A DNA stretch of 64,000 bases, taken from Streptomyces sp. NBC_01283 (GTDB lineage Bacteria; Actinomycetota; Actinomycetes; Streptomycetales; Streptomycetaceae). The DNA lies in the NCBI RefSeq assembly GCF_041435335.1, contig NZ_CP108430.1:6485001-6549000 (forward strand), given 5' to 3'. The translations under genes and the position numbers were made by a program. Numbering within the stretch: position 1 is the stretch's first letter; the number at the start of each line of letters is the position of its first letter. Below, one piece after another: positions 16,263 through 24,674 of this stretch. The notes beneath the pieces were generated by a model. It had not been told where the DNA came from, searched no databases, and saw only the letters and a program-made list of their open reading frames with translations.

Positions 16263-18344
16263 CTAGTCCATCCCGAGGTCACGTGCTACCTGATCTGCCT
16301 CGTGACGGCGATACCTTTCATTCCTTTCTGTGCTGTTCTTCCACCCCTCAGAAATCGCTACGATCAACGGGACGATGATTAGCAGACGGAAGAGCAGGAC
16401 TTCTACACCCACAATCTGACTGGTGTAGCCCAACGGCTGTTTCCATTTTAGGATCATATCCACATCCGCCAGTGGTATGGCGTCAGCTAACTCCCAGAGA
16501 TAGAAGGCTCCGATGGAGCTAGCCTGCACGCTCTGATTTCGTTCAGACTGGACCTCTGCAATTCCCGTAGAATGCAGGATAAACGTTAGCGACGCAAAGA
16601 AGACAATTGCGCAAGCTACGACATTTACGGCGTACATAATAGGTGCAGCCGTCCCCCATCGGGCAACCAGGCGATCGAAGAGCCGCTCTCGATTGCCGCC
16701 ATTGGATACCTGCTCCAGTTGTCGAGCAAGAATGAGCCCCGAGATGATTAAGACTAAGCCTTGCATCGTAAAATGCAAGTGATTCATGATGAAGGAAATC
16801 AGAATGTAGGAAAGCGCTGCGGGGGCCGTGAGTCGGCCGAGTCGAGATAGGTGGCCAATTTTCCGACGAGCAATGGCCAGCGAATCGCTCATTACTCTTG
16901 AGCGATCCAATCGGGCCATGAAATGTAGAAAATGGCGAGTGAGTGGCGGCGGGTTCGAAACGAGTGTGTCCTCTTGCGCTATTCGCTCGAAGTCCAGCAC
17001 GGAATCACCGGATTCCCCTTGTGATGCCGAACGGGTATGCATAACTTCGAGAAATTCCCGCGCGACCAAGCCGTAACCGATCGTCGTTGGATGTACCCCG
17101 TCGAGCGAGAACAAGCCGCCCTTGACTCGCTCCATGGTATCCGACACGAAGAATCTCGTGTCAGGTATAGGAGTCAGTCTGGTGATGGCGGGTGGGAGGA
17201 TTTCGGCCAACGTCTCAGGACTCTGGAGAGTTCTGCATGACAGATCATCGAACAATGCGGCGATATCTACTAGCCGCCAATCTCTGCCATTCAGTCTCGC
17301 ATCCCGAACGGTCTTGGTGATTGCCTCGTTATAAGAGTCGATCGCTTCATCTACTTGACGAACGTCGGTTCCTGTTATGTGGGGATGCCTCATTGGCTCA
17401 AACCGACGCTCGAAAGCCCACGGGCGTGCGTACTGTGGGTAATATCGCGTCCCAGAAGGGCGTGGACCTACACCTTGCAGGATAGGTAGCACCGTTAGTG
17501 AAGGGATAGTTGCCCATAAAACTTGTCGAGTCTTAATGTGACTCATCTCATCTGTCAATTTTTCCAGTTGAGCGGCGAAATGCTCCGGCCGTAGCATTGT
17601 ATGGTAAGGATCGGTCGAAAAGGGTTCTTTCGACCAGCGTAAGAGCAGATCTGTGGCCGGCCTAATTGCGCAATCCCACCCCATCCATACGAGAAGGGTT
17701 TCGATGCCGTCGCCAGGGACTCCCTCGCGAGTCCCGTCATCACCTAGAGATTGTGCACATTGCATTGCGGTCAATGCGTGCTCGCCTTTTCTAGCCGCCC
17801 CTAAGATCTGTAATGCACTTATGTACGTTTGATGAGAAGGAAGCGTCGGCACCAACACCCTCGACGGTGTGGGGTATGAGCCAATTCGCTCGCGCGCCAC
17901 ATCTGCCGTAATGTGCATGAAGTCCGGAATCTCAAACCCGTACATCGATAGATTATGGTAGATATTTGGAGCCTGCTCTCCTGCACCTTTGAGGATTGAG
18001 TAGGAGTGTGCGCGGATCTGTTTTACGAAGCGAAAAAGAGATATATAGGCCGATGGGATATCGAGCCAAGTTATCCTGTTTCCGAACTGCTCGCCGAGTG
18101 CCCGTGAGAAAAATTCGAGATTTAGAGGGATCCCGCCCGGTCCTCCATATTTCGGATGGTTGAATTCATGAAGGATTCCGAGCTGTCGGGCAATGAGTGC
18201 AGGCACCGATAGATGTTCGTTGAAGACCGCTCCGCTTTGAAAATTCTGCATGAAGCTGTCGCCTATCGCGACCAAGCGATGCGCTGGCGTGCCAACTGTC
18301 TGCGCCTGCACGGTGATTCCTAGTGTCGGATCTCCATATGGCAT
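16263..18344 (-). CDS. SGNH/GDSL-type hydrolase fused to a C-terminal membrane domain
   Basis: A 693-residue protein from ATG 18344, preceded by GGGAGGG. The N-terminal part holds an SGNH hydrolase pattern: LVAIGDSFMQNF with Ser30 as nucleophile, a Gly-containing block III-like GIETLLVWMGWD (about 213-224) and the catalytic pair in LFSLDGVHPTTIGYG (Asp415, His418). The roughly 385 residues between nucleophile and Asp-His pair are far more than in ordinary SGNH enzymes. After residue 500 there are about four membrane segments (505-526, 528-541, 567-591, 646-664) and a charged C-terminus. The gene is much AT-richer than typical Streptomyces DNA. It could be an esterase or lipase attacking a membrane-associated substrate, and a defence role is possible from its location, but this is inference. 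Confidence 0.65.
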   Translation of the reverse strand: MPYGDPTLGITVQAQTVGTPAHRLVAIGDSFMQNFQSGAVFNEHLSVPALIARQLGILHEFNHPKYGGPGGIPLNLEFFSRALGEQFGNRITWLDIPSAYISLFRFVKQIRAHSYSILKGAGEQAPNIYHNLSMYGFEIPDFMHITADVARERIGSYPTPSRVLVPTLPSHQTYISALQILGAARKGEHALTAMQCAQSLGDDGTREGVPGDGIETLLVWMGWDCAIRPATDLLLRWSKEPFSTDPYHTMLRPEHFAAQLEKLTDEMSHIKTRQVLWATIPSLTVLPILQGVGPRPSGTRYYPQYARPWAFERRFEPMRHPHITGTDVRQVDEAIDSYNEAITKTVRDARLNGRDWRLVDIAALFDDLSCRTLQSPETLAEILPPAITRLTPIPDTRFFVSDTMERVKGGLFSLDGVHPTTIGYGLVAREFLEVMHTRSASQGESGDSVLDFERIAQEDTLVSNPPPLTRHFLHFMARLDRSRVMSDSLAIARRKIGHLSRLGRLTAPAALSYILISFIMNHLHFTMQGLVLIISGLILARQLEQVSNGGNRERLFDRLVARWGTAAPIMYAVNVVACAIVFFASLTFILHSTGIAEVQSERNQSVQASSIGAFYLWELADAIPLADVDMILKWKQPLGYTSQIVGVEVLLFRLLIIVPLIVAISEGWKNSTERNERYRRHEADQVARDLGMD

Positions 18345-18437
18345 TTTCGCCCTCCCCACTTATGCGTGCAGTGCACTGCCAGGAGAAGCTAAAGTCAAGA
18401 TGACGCCTCGGAGTGCTGTGATGACCAGGTCGGCGTA

Positions 18438-18584
18438 GCGACTTTGGTCGGGAGCTGCTTTGGCGCGAGTGATCATGGCCCCGTAAGCTTCCGGCGCGTG
18501 GGCAGTCTGTTGACCTGCCCGTTAAAGCACGACGTTGGGGCCATGATCTTCGAGGCTCGCGCCAAAGTGGCTGGCTAAAGTCGC
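18438..18584. repeat. Large imperfect inverted repeat (about 147 bp)
   Basis: The arm 18438-18482 and the arm 18537-18584 share three blocks in inverted order: GCGACTTT at the outer edge, TTTGGCGCGAG in the middle and GATCATGGCCCC at the inner edge. The central 54 bases are not repeated. It could be a remnant or miniature transposable element, or a structured regulatory site. No target duplication is evident. The rest of 18345-19164 holds no convincing gene. Confidence 0.75.
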
Positions 18585-19164
18585 GGAGCCGACCGCCCTA
18601 GCCACGATGAGGTTCCTCCCGCGTCATGGCTGCGTTCGCCGTCCGGCGGTGTGGTGCGTGATCAGTGGGCCGTACGAACGCCCGCGCATCTGGCAGCGTC
18701 GGCCCGCGTGCCACCGCCACCGCGATCCGGCCTCTTTCGGTAACACAAAGCGTCTTTGACCTGCACTGCTGGGGATCACTGCTCGCCCCCGTGCCTGTGT
18801 TGGGTTTTGGCCGCTGCGTGTGGCGACGGGCGGGCGGCGACGTGCGGCCGGTGGCGGAGACATGGAGGCGGCGCGGCGGCGACCGACCGGCGCCGCCGCG
18901 CTTGGCGCGGCCCTCGGTTGATCCGACCTACTGATGTAGGCAACTGGGTGGAAAGGGGTGTGGTGTGGCCCCTGATACGAGGGCGTTAAGGTCGAGCTGC
19001 TGTTGCGTCTTTCCCTTCCTGAGGCCGGATCGCGGTGGCGGTGGCACGCGGGCCGACGCGGCCGCTGATGCGCCTGGGCGGAGTCTGCGGCGGTCGGGTT
19101 GGCGATGATCGACAAGCGCCTCGCCCGGGCGAGCGCAGCGAGCCTTGATGACGTAGGGAAGGTT

Positions 19165-20424
19165 CTAACGGGACGGGTGCTGACCCGAATGCGTGTCCGT
19201 CATCTGGTACATGCTGTCCACGGCGTTGCGGGTGCGGCTCTCGCTACTCGGCATCAAGTGTGTGTACACCCGGAGCGTGAAGCCGGGGTCCGTGTGCCCA
19301 AGGTAGGTGCTGAGGGCCTTGATGCTCTCGCCCGCATCGAGCAGCACTGAGGCGTAGAAGTGCCGCAAGGCGTGCATGCCGTGTTCGCGGGCGGCCAGGA
19401 AGTCCTCGCCGGGCTTGGGCTTCGGGATGACGCCAGCCTCTACGAGAGCCGGTTTCCAGAGCCGCTGATTGAAGCTTGTGCGCCACATGGCGCCGTCTCC
19501 GGCGGGGCCCGTGAACAGCAGTGGCTTTGTGACGCGTGGGCCGTCCGGTCGCAGCCACGGCAGAGTGACCAGCACAGGCGGGTACTCCTCGATGTGGACC
19601 TTCAGGGCAGCCGCGATCTGGTCCGGCAACGGCACGTCCCGCTCCTTTTCCCGCTTCGGGGGCGCGAACACCTGCTTGCCGCCCGCCATTTTGACTTGGT
19701 AGCCGACGTGTAGCCATCCCGTGTCGAACCCCACCTCGTCCAGGGGAAGACCGAAGATCTCCCCCTGCCGGAGCCCGCAGCCGGCGCCCAGATCGACCAT
19801 TGCCCGGTAAGGCTCGGGGAGCGCCGACCGCACGGCGAACGTGCGCTCACGCGTCCACGGCTTGATGCGGCCTGGGTTCGGGGCGGGGATACGCACGCTC
19901 TGCGCCTTGCATGGGTTCTGCCTGAGGTATCCGTCTTCGACGGCAGCGGAGAGCACGGTGGAGACGGTGCCGAAGATGACGCGGCGGTAAGACGACGCGG
20001 GGATGGCGCGTTCCAGTTCAGCCAGCCATTCGCGGATGTGCTCGGGCCGGAACGAGCCGAGGGGACGCGGGCCCAGGTAGGGGATTGCGTGGCGGTGTAG
20101 ATGGACGCCGACGGGGCTACGCGTTGCCGCGTCGGCAGTGTGGGAGTTGAGCCACTTCTCGGCGTACTGCCGGAACGTGGTCTGACTCGCCTTCGGATCG
20201 ACGTAGCGGTTGGCGTCCATGTCCGCTTCGATCCGGGACAGCCACTTCTCGGCGAGTCGCTTCTGTCCGTCGCGGAAGCTCTTTGACTTCTCGGTTCCGT
20301 CGGGTCCGACGTAGCGGGCTCGGTAGCGCAGGCCGGAGCCGTGGCGGTCGGACTTGGTGCGGACGGTCTTGCCGTTGTCGTCGGTTTCGGTCTTGAACCA
20401 GCGGTCTTGGATGTGGCCGGCCAT
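19165..20424 (-). CDS. int: Tyrosine site-specific integrase
   Basis: A 419-residue protein with an N-terminal arm-binding region, a SAM-like core-binding domain (about 80-165) and the catalytic domain. Active-site residues are visible: Arg219 in GCGLRQGE, His351 and Arg354 in HALRHFYAS, His377 in LGHTDP and Tyr387 in LRVYTHL; a Lys lies in the APPKREKERDVPLP hairpin. It should recombine attP with the glnA2 3' end. ATG 20424 is chosen because it begins the conserved GHIQDRWF stretch; codons upstream are in frame. It follows xis in the same direction with an 86-bp gap, as in pSAM2-like elements. Confidence 0.93.
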   Translation of the reverse strand: MAGHIQDRWFKTETDDNGKTVRTKSDRHGSGLRYRARYVGPDGTEKSKSFRDGQKRLAEKWLSRIEADMDANRYVDPKASQTTFRQYAEKWLNSHTADAATRSPVGVHLHRHAIPYLGPRPLGSFRPEHIREWLAELERAIPASSYRRVIFGTVSTVLSAAVEDGYLRQNPCKAQSVRIPAPNPGRIKPWTRERTFAVRSALPEPYRAMVDLGAGCGLRQGEIFGLPLDEVGFDTGWLHVGYQVKMAGGKQVFAPPKREKERDVPLPDQIAAALKVHIEEYPPVLVTLPWLRPDGPRVTKPLLFTGPAGDGAMWRTSFNQRLWKPALVEAGVIPKPKPGEDFLAAREHGMHALRHFYASVLLDAGESIKALSTYLGHTDPGFTLRVYTHLMPSSESRTRNAVDSMYQMTDTHSGQHPSR

Positions 20425-20510
20425 GTGGTGGCGGTCCCTTCTCGAAGGAGAAGGGAGGGCCACGGATGGCCCTCCCTGGGGGAGTTGAAAAGCCGTCGTG
20501 ACTGGGTCAG

Positions 20511-20756
20511 TCAGGCGGCTTCAGCGTCTTCATGGCGGAGCTTGGTGACGTAGGCGTGTACGTCGGCGGGGTCATAGCGCAGGTGCTTGCCGACGCGGAA
20601 GGCGGGCGGGCCCGTGCGCTTCTTGCGCCACTGGTAGACGGTCTCCTTGGGCACCTCGAACATCTCGGCGATGTCGTCGGGCGTGAGGTAGCGGTCTGGG
20701 AGTCCGGCCCGGAGCGTCGTCTGGGGGTCGGGTTGATCGGAACGGGTTCGGCCCAT
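20511..20756 (-). CDS. xis: Excisionase (MerR-like winged HTH)
   Basis: An 81-residue DNA-binding protein of the helix-turn-helix 17 type: RYLTPDDIAEMFEVPKETVYQWRKKRTGP followed by AFRVGKHLRYDPADVHAYV. This is the usual AICE excisionase layout, placed directly upstream of int. ATG 20756 is preceded by GAGG. Confidence 0.9.
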   Translation of the reverse strand: MGRTRSDQPDPQTTLRAGLPDRYLTPDDIAEMFEVPKETVYQWRKKRTGPPAFRVGKHLRYDPADVHAYVTKLRHEDAEAA

Positions 20757-20838
20757 GGGGTCCTCGGGAGTTGGGTCACGCTGCTGTTGGTTTCGAGGGC
20801 TGCTCAGAAGCTCGCGTCTGTCCGAGGTTGGGATTTCT

Positions 20839-21043
20839 GCGTCATCGCGTCACCTGCGTCAATCAGGCTTCTGACCTGTGGGTTTGGGTGACGCGGCAAG
20901 TCGGGCCTTGCGTCACCTGCGACACGGGCTTTCGTCATGGGGTGACGCGGATGACGCGGTGGTGACGCAGGATTCGCCGTCTGCGTCACTGTTGTCCGTA
21001 CTGGTCAGCGGCCGTCTGTCGGGCTGTGGTGACGCGGTGACGC
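20839..21043. repeat. Iteron-like array of TGACGC/GCGTCA motifs, candidate replication origin
   Basis: Eleven exact copies of TGACGC or its complement lie in 205 bp, starting at 20839, 20847, 20856, 20889, 20910, 20943, 20952, 20963, 20983, 21030 and 21038. Most are extended to GTGACGCGG or a close variant. A further near-copy is at 20932. The array lies between the terminator of the rep operon and the xis gene. Dense short repeats beside rep genes are typical of initiator binding sites; they could equally be the excisionase or repressor target. The flanking stretches 20757-20838 and 21044-21164 hold no gene. Confidence 0.7.
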
Positions 21044-21164
21044 AGATCTTCCCTACTTAGGAAAAAGAGGGGGTGGTTTCTGTGGTCTTACGTCGCCGCT
21101 TAGGACTTGAAGAACGAGCCGCTTCGCGGCGCGACCCCTTGCAGGGCGGCTGGCGCCGCCGAAC

Positions 21165-21206
21165 AGCAAGAGGAGCACACCCAGGCCGGGGTGTGCTCCT
21201 CTTGCT
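21165..21206 (-). terminator. Strong terminator after the replication genes
   Basis: A perfect 18-bp stem (21165-21182 and 21189-21206) with a six-base loop, 19 bp past the stop of the leftward helicase gene. It separates the replication operon from the iteron array and xis/int. Confidence 0.85.
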
Positions 21207-21225
21207 TGTCTGCCTGTGCGGGCGG

Positions 21226-22707
21226 TCAGAACGCGTTCTGCTGTTGGTGCGGCGATGGCGGGGTCTGACGGCTGAGCTCGATGTAGCGGGCGGCGCTGGT
21301 GCGGCCCCATTCGGCCAGGACGCCCCGGGCGGCCAGTGTGGGCTGGATGCGCCGCAGCCGGTCGGACAGCACCTTGCCGGTGGTGGGCCAGCCCTTGGGC
21401 AGGGGGCGGCACTCCTCGCCGCTATAGAGGGTGGTCAGGCAGTGCAGCCACTCGGCCGACGTCATCCGTGCCTCTTCGCCGGGGGCGAGTTCGGCGGCGT
21501 AGCGAAGGACGGTCTGCGCCAGCAGGTCGCCTTCGATGACGTCGTCGTTCAGGTCGTCCAGGCTGGCTCGGTAGGCGGCCAGGGTTCCGAAGCTCATCGC
21601 TGCGTCGAGCTGCGCGCACAGGTGGGCGAAGTCGGCCATACGCAGGTCGGTGGGGGTTTCCGCCTCGGCCGCGCGGACCTTGACGGTGAGATCCAGGAGC
21701 GAGCCGAGGACGGTGGGCAGGATCTCGGCGTACTCCGCCCACAGCTCCGCCTCGGTGCGCCGCACCCGGGGGCGCTCCAGACGCAGGGTAAGGAGGCGTT
21801 CGGCGAGGTCTGGGCGGATGATGCCGACGTCGATGCCGGTGAGCAGCACCGGGCGGCGGTAGCGGGAGCGGACGACGTCGCCGTCGGTGAACAGGGCGCG
21901 CTTGATGCTCTCGGCTCCGGTGATGACGCAGCACATGAGGTCGGACAGGTCCGGGGCCAGGTGCGAGAGGTTGTCCAGGGCGGTGATCCATCCGGCGGCC
22001 ACGGCCGTGATCATGTTCTCTTCGTCCTTCGGGGGTCGCCGCAGGTCGCTGCTCATCCCCTCGATAATGCGGATGAGCATCCGCCCGGCGGTCGATTTGC
22101 CCGCGCCCTGCGGGCCGGTCAGGAACGGTGCCGGGACGGGCACGGACGGCTCCAGGCAGCCGATGAGCCAGGCGATGGCCAGGCATTCGGTCTGGGCGTC
22201 GGCGAAGTTGCACAGCCGCAGCAGCTGATCCAGGCCCTTGCCGTTCGTGTCCTTGGCAGGAAGGGGGAGTTCGCCGGTGAGCTGGGTGCGCCGCCAGCAG
22301 ACCTCTTCCGGCGCGGGGACGCGGATGTCCCAGCCGGTGGGGTGGATGCGTACCGACTGGCCGTCGTCGCGGCCCAGGTCAAGCCAGGTGGCGCCGTCGA
22401 ATCCGGGGGCAACACGGATGTGGGTGGGCTGTACCTGCTCGGTCAGTGCGAGTGCTTCGATCAAGTCCAACGCCTCCTTGAGGGCTGTTCCGTTGAAGAC
22501 GCCGACCCCGTCGCGGAAGAGGCCGACCATGAGTTCTTGGCGGTGGCTCCCGGTCGTGCCCTGGGAGCGGATGGGGCGGGCCACGGGGTGGCCGGTGCGC
22601 TGGGCGTACACAGTGCCGTCGACCGTGCGGAAGTACCGGAAGTGGGACTGCGCGTAGTCGGTGATGACCTTGCGGGCTGGGTCCTTCTCGTCGTCGGACA
22701 CGCTCAC
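21226..22707 (-). CDS. Replication helicase/ATPase of the element
   Basis: A 493-residue protein with a P-loop TGPQGAGKST (about 197-206), a Walker B-like ITALDNLSHL and an arginine-finger-like segment (RYRRPVLLTGIDVG) of a plasmid or phage-type helicase, with winged-helix-like residues at the C-terminus. Together with the primase-polymerase upstream it makes a split version of the RepPP-type initiator. GTG 22707 overlaps the stop of the primase gene (GTGA); a GTG at 22737 is also in frame. Confidence 0.85.
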   Translation of the reverse strand: MSVSDDEKDPARKVITDYAQSHFRYFRTVDGTVYAQRTGHPVARPIRSQGTTGSHRQELMVGLFRDGVGVFNGTALKEALDLIEALALTEQVQPTHIRVAPGFDGATWLDLGRDDGQSVRIHPTGWDIRVPAPEEVCWRRTQLTGELPLPAKDTNGKGLDQLLRLCNFADAQTECLAIAWLIGCLEPSVPVPAPFLTGPQGAGKSTAGRMLIRIIEGMSSDLRRPPKDEENMITAVAAGWITALDNLSHLAPDLSDLMCCVITGAESIKRALFTDGDVVRSRYRRPVLLTGIDVGIIRPDLAERLLTLRLERPRVRRTEAELWAEYAEILPTVLGSLLDLTVKVRAAEAETPTDLRMADFAHLCAQLDAAMSFGTLAAYRASLDDLNDDVIEGDLLAQTVLRYAAELAPGEEARMTSAEWLHCLTTLYSGEECRPLPKGWPTTGKVLSDRLRRIQPTLAARGVLAEWGRTSAARYIELSRQTPPSPHQQQNAF

Positions 22708-23585
22708 AGTCCCAACTGGGCGCGGGCGTTGGTCCACGCATCTGTGCAGTGCCGGGGCCTTTCGCCCTTGGACTGCGCGGCGGCGAACAGCTGGGCGACG
22801 TGGGTGTCAGTGAGGCAGCCGCACCGGCCGTGCGTGGAGAGCACGGCCAGGAAGGTGCGGTAGACGGTGGCGTGCACGCCGCTGGTGGCCTCGGTGATGC
22901 GCTGTTCCGCCATCGTGAGGCCGCGGGCCAGGTAGGCCGGGGTGCGGTGCGGGCAGGACCCGCCTCCGTCCGGGGCGGGCGTGGCGGTGATCTCGGGCGC
23001 GGGCCGGGCTGGGGTGGGCTTCACGGCGAGCGCGCGGACCTCGTCCGGCAGGGCGGTGAGGCGGCCGGTGCCGGGTCCGAGCCAGCGGGCGTATGACATG
23101 CGGGACTTGATGTCGACGCCGGGTCGTACGCCGTTGGAGGAGGGCATGGTGCCCTGGTAGATCCAGTGCTGGCCGCGTGTGGTGGGCACGGTGCGGGTGG
23201 GCGGCAGGTGAGCGTGAGCCCAGGTGACGGCGTCGGCGTGGTCGAGGTCGACGACGGTGAGGCGGACGCCGGCGGGGTGGTACGCGACCGCGGTGGCCTG
23301 CCGCCAGGCGCTCGCCCACGCCGCAGACCGGAGAGTCTCGGAGTTGCTGGTCGCCGCTGCCCAGGCGTGGCAGGGGCGCGGGCAGGTGCAGGGCCCGGCC
23401 TGCTTCATGTTCGGGCGACCGCCGCACGCGTTCTTGGCGCAGGTCGGGCAGTTGTTGAAGGGGGCCTTGCCCACGCGCAGCGGCAGCACGGGCACGCCCC
23501 GGGACGCGAGCGTGAGCGCGGTGGTCAGCGGCCCGGTCGGCTCTGGCCTGAGATGATCTCGCCGGGGCCGGGAGGAAGGGGTCAT
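22704..23585 (-). CDS. Bifunctional DNA primase/polymerase
   Basis: A 293-residue PrimPol-type protein. It opens with LTLASRGVPVLPLRVGKAPF, has a Cys-rich insertion (CPTCAKNACGG to CTCPRPCHAW) that could bind zinc, and the catalytic-type motif LTVVDLDHADAV near residue 113, followed by TTRGQHWIYQG and VDIKSRMSYARWLGPGTG. This is the usual prim-pol layout of integrative elements and plasmids. GGAG precedes ATG 23585. Confidence 0.88.
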   Translation of the reverse strand: MTPSSRPRRDHLRPEPTGPLTTALTLASRGVPVLPLRVGKAPFNNCPTCAKNACGGRPNMKQAGPCTCPRPCHAWAAATSNSETLRSAAWASAWRQATAVAYHPAGVRLTVVDLDHADAVTWAHAHLPPTRTVPTTRGQHWIYQGTMPSSNGVRPGVDIKSRMSYARWLGPGTGRLTALPDEVRALAVKPTPARPAPEITATPAPDGGGSCPHRTPAYLARGLTMAEQRITEATSGVHATVYRTFLAVLSTHGRCGCLTDTHVAQLFAAAQSKGERPRHCTDAWTNARAQLGL

Positions 23586-23675
23586 GCTGGGTGTCTCCAG
23601 TCCTGTTGCAGGGTGCTGGTTGGCAAGGGCGGTCCCGCTGTCATTGGCGTGAGGTGGGGGCCGCCCTTGGCGTAG

Positions 23676-24128
23676 CTAGAACGGGGGCTTCTCGGCGAAC
23701 TTCGCGTCGGACGATGCGCCGTCGGTGGCCCACGCGTCGTTGGATGCCCCGGTGTTGGCTGGGGTCTTGCCGTTGATGGCGACGGTGGTGAACCGCAGGG
23801 AGGCGCCGATCTCGTCGATCTCGACGGCGAGCATCGAGCGGTTCTCACCCTCGGGGGTTTCCCAGTTGTGCTGGCGGATGCGGCCGAAGGCCACGACGCG
23901 GGAGCCCTTGGCCAGTGAGTCGGCGATGTGTTCGGCCAGGGTGCGCCAGGCGGCGCAGCGGAAGAACGTGGTGGTGCCGTCCTTCCACTGGTTGCTCTCG
24001 CGGTCAAAGACGCGCGGAGTAGAGGCAATGGTGAACTTCGCCAGCGCGGCGCCGGAGGGGGTGAACTTCACTTCCGGCTCGGCGGTTAGGTTGCCGATGA
24101 CGGTGATGGAGGTCTCTCCTGCGGACAT
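23676..24128 (-). CDS. ssb: Single-stranded DNA-binding protein
   Basis: A 150-residue SSB with the OB fold: ITVIGNLTAEPEVKFTPSGAALAKFTIAS, FFRCAAWRTLAEHIADSLAKGSRVVAFGRI and the tail ending EKPPF, which resembles the usual acidic-Pro-Phe tip. GAGGAG precedes ATG 24128. It is the first of three leftward replication genes and would protect single-stranded DNA in replication or transfer. Confidence 0.93.
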   Translation of the reverse strand: MSAGETSITVIGNLTAEPEVKFTPSGAALAKFTIASTPRVFDRESNQWKDGTTTFFRCAAWRTLAEHIADSLAKGSRVVAFGRIRQHNWETPEGENRSMLAVEIDEIGASLRFTTVAINGKTPANTGASNDAWATDGASSDAKFAEKPPF

Positions 24129-24138
24129 GCGGGACTCC

Positions 24139-24336
24139 TCAGGCGTGCTCGGGGACGTCGGTACGGATGACGGCGAAGGCGTCGTGGATTTGGTCGTAGT
24201 GGACGTGGATCGGCCCGGGGGCGCTCGTTCGCTCCTCGTCGGCGCGGTGTGCGGCGACCAGGGAAGCGCGGGGGTTGCCGACCGGGTAGGCGTCGATGCG
24301 CACGGGGTGGTATCCGGTGCAGGCGCGGCAGGTCAT
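24139..24336 (-). CDS. Small hypothetical protein, 65 residues
   Basis: It begins MTCRACTGYHPVRIDAYPVG and ends HDAFAVIRTDVPEHA. ATG 24336 has AGGAAT upstream and lies five bases after the stop of the next gene upstream, so it belongs to the same leftward operon. The CxxC near the start could bind metal. No family recognised. Confidence 0.6.
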   Translation of the reverse strand: MTCRACTGYHPVRIDAYPVGNPRASLVAAHRADEERTSAPGPIHVHYDQIHDAFAVIRTDVPEHA

Positions 24337-24340
24337 GGCG

Positions 24341-24550
24341 CTATTCCTGGCCGTGGGTGCGCTGGTCGGTGATCTGCGTGCGCTCGGGCTTGGGGGTGGT
24401 GGTGCCGCTGTCGTCGCGCTGCCCGATAAGGGCGGCAACGGCGAACAGGATCAGGACGATCAGGACTCCGAGCTCTGCGGGCCGCCGGGGCGGGTCGACC
24501 GGGGTGATGCTGATCTCGTAGCTGACGGGGCGGCGCTTGCCTAACAGCAC
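24341..24550 (-). CDS. Small single-span membrane protein, 69 residues
   Basis: GTG 24550 has GGAGG seven bases upstream. The protein has a polar start, one membrane segment (residues 27-43, LGVLIVLILFAVAALIG) and a polar tail with TTTPKPERTQITDQ. It lies between the transfer and replication genes. Function unknown. Confidence 0.65.
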   Translation of the reverse strand: MLLGKRRPVSYEISITPVDPPRRPAELGVLIVLILFAVAALIGQRDDSGTTTPKPERTQITDQRTHGQE

Positions 24551-24621
24551 GGTGAAACCTCCGAGGTGAGAGTGTTGCGAGTGAGGCGATCGGGGCGTGT
24601 GCGGTGGTGCTGGAACGACGT

Positions 24622-24650
24622 CGCCCCGCCCTGGGATCAAGGGCGGGGCG
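24622..24650 (-). terminator. Terminator after the transfer operon
   Basis: An 11-bp GC-rich stem (24622-24632 and 24640-24650) with a seven-base loop lies 25 bp past the stop of the leftward VirB4-like gene. Confidence 0.65.
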
Positions 24651-24674
24651 GGGTGTGGCAGGTGCGTGAGCGGT

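Noticed and set aside
16142..16382. Rightward 77-residue open frame antisense to the SGNH gene end
   Set aside because: No ribosome binding site, no recognisable domain and overlap with a better supported gene.
18438..18584. Complete insertion sequence
   Set aside because: Only inverted arms are present; no transposase frame and no target duplication could be found.
20839..21043. CRISPR array
   Set aside because: Repeats are six bases, in both orientations and irregularly spaced, without unique spacers of constant length.
24139..24438. Longer 99-residue version of the small gene upstream of ssb
   Set aside because: The extra N-terminal part overlaps the membrane protein gene and is low-complexity; the ATG at 24336 has a ribosome binding site.
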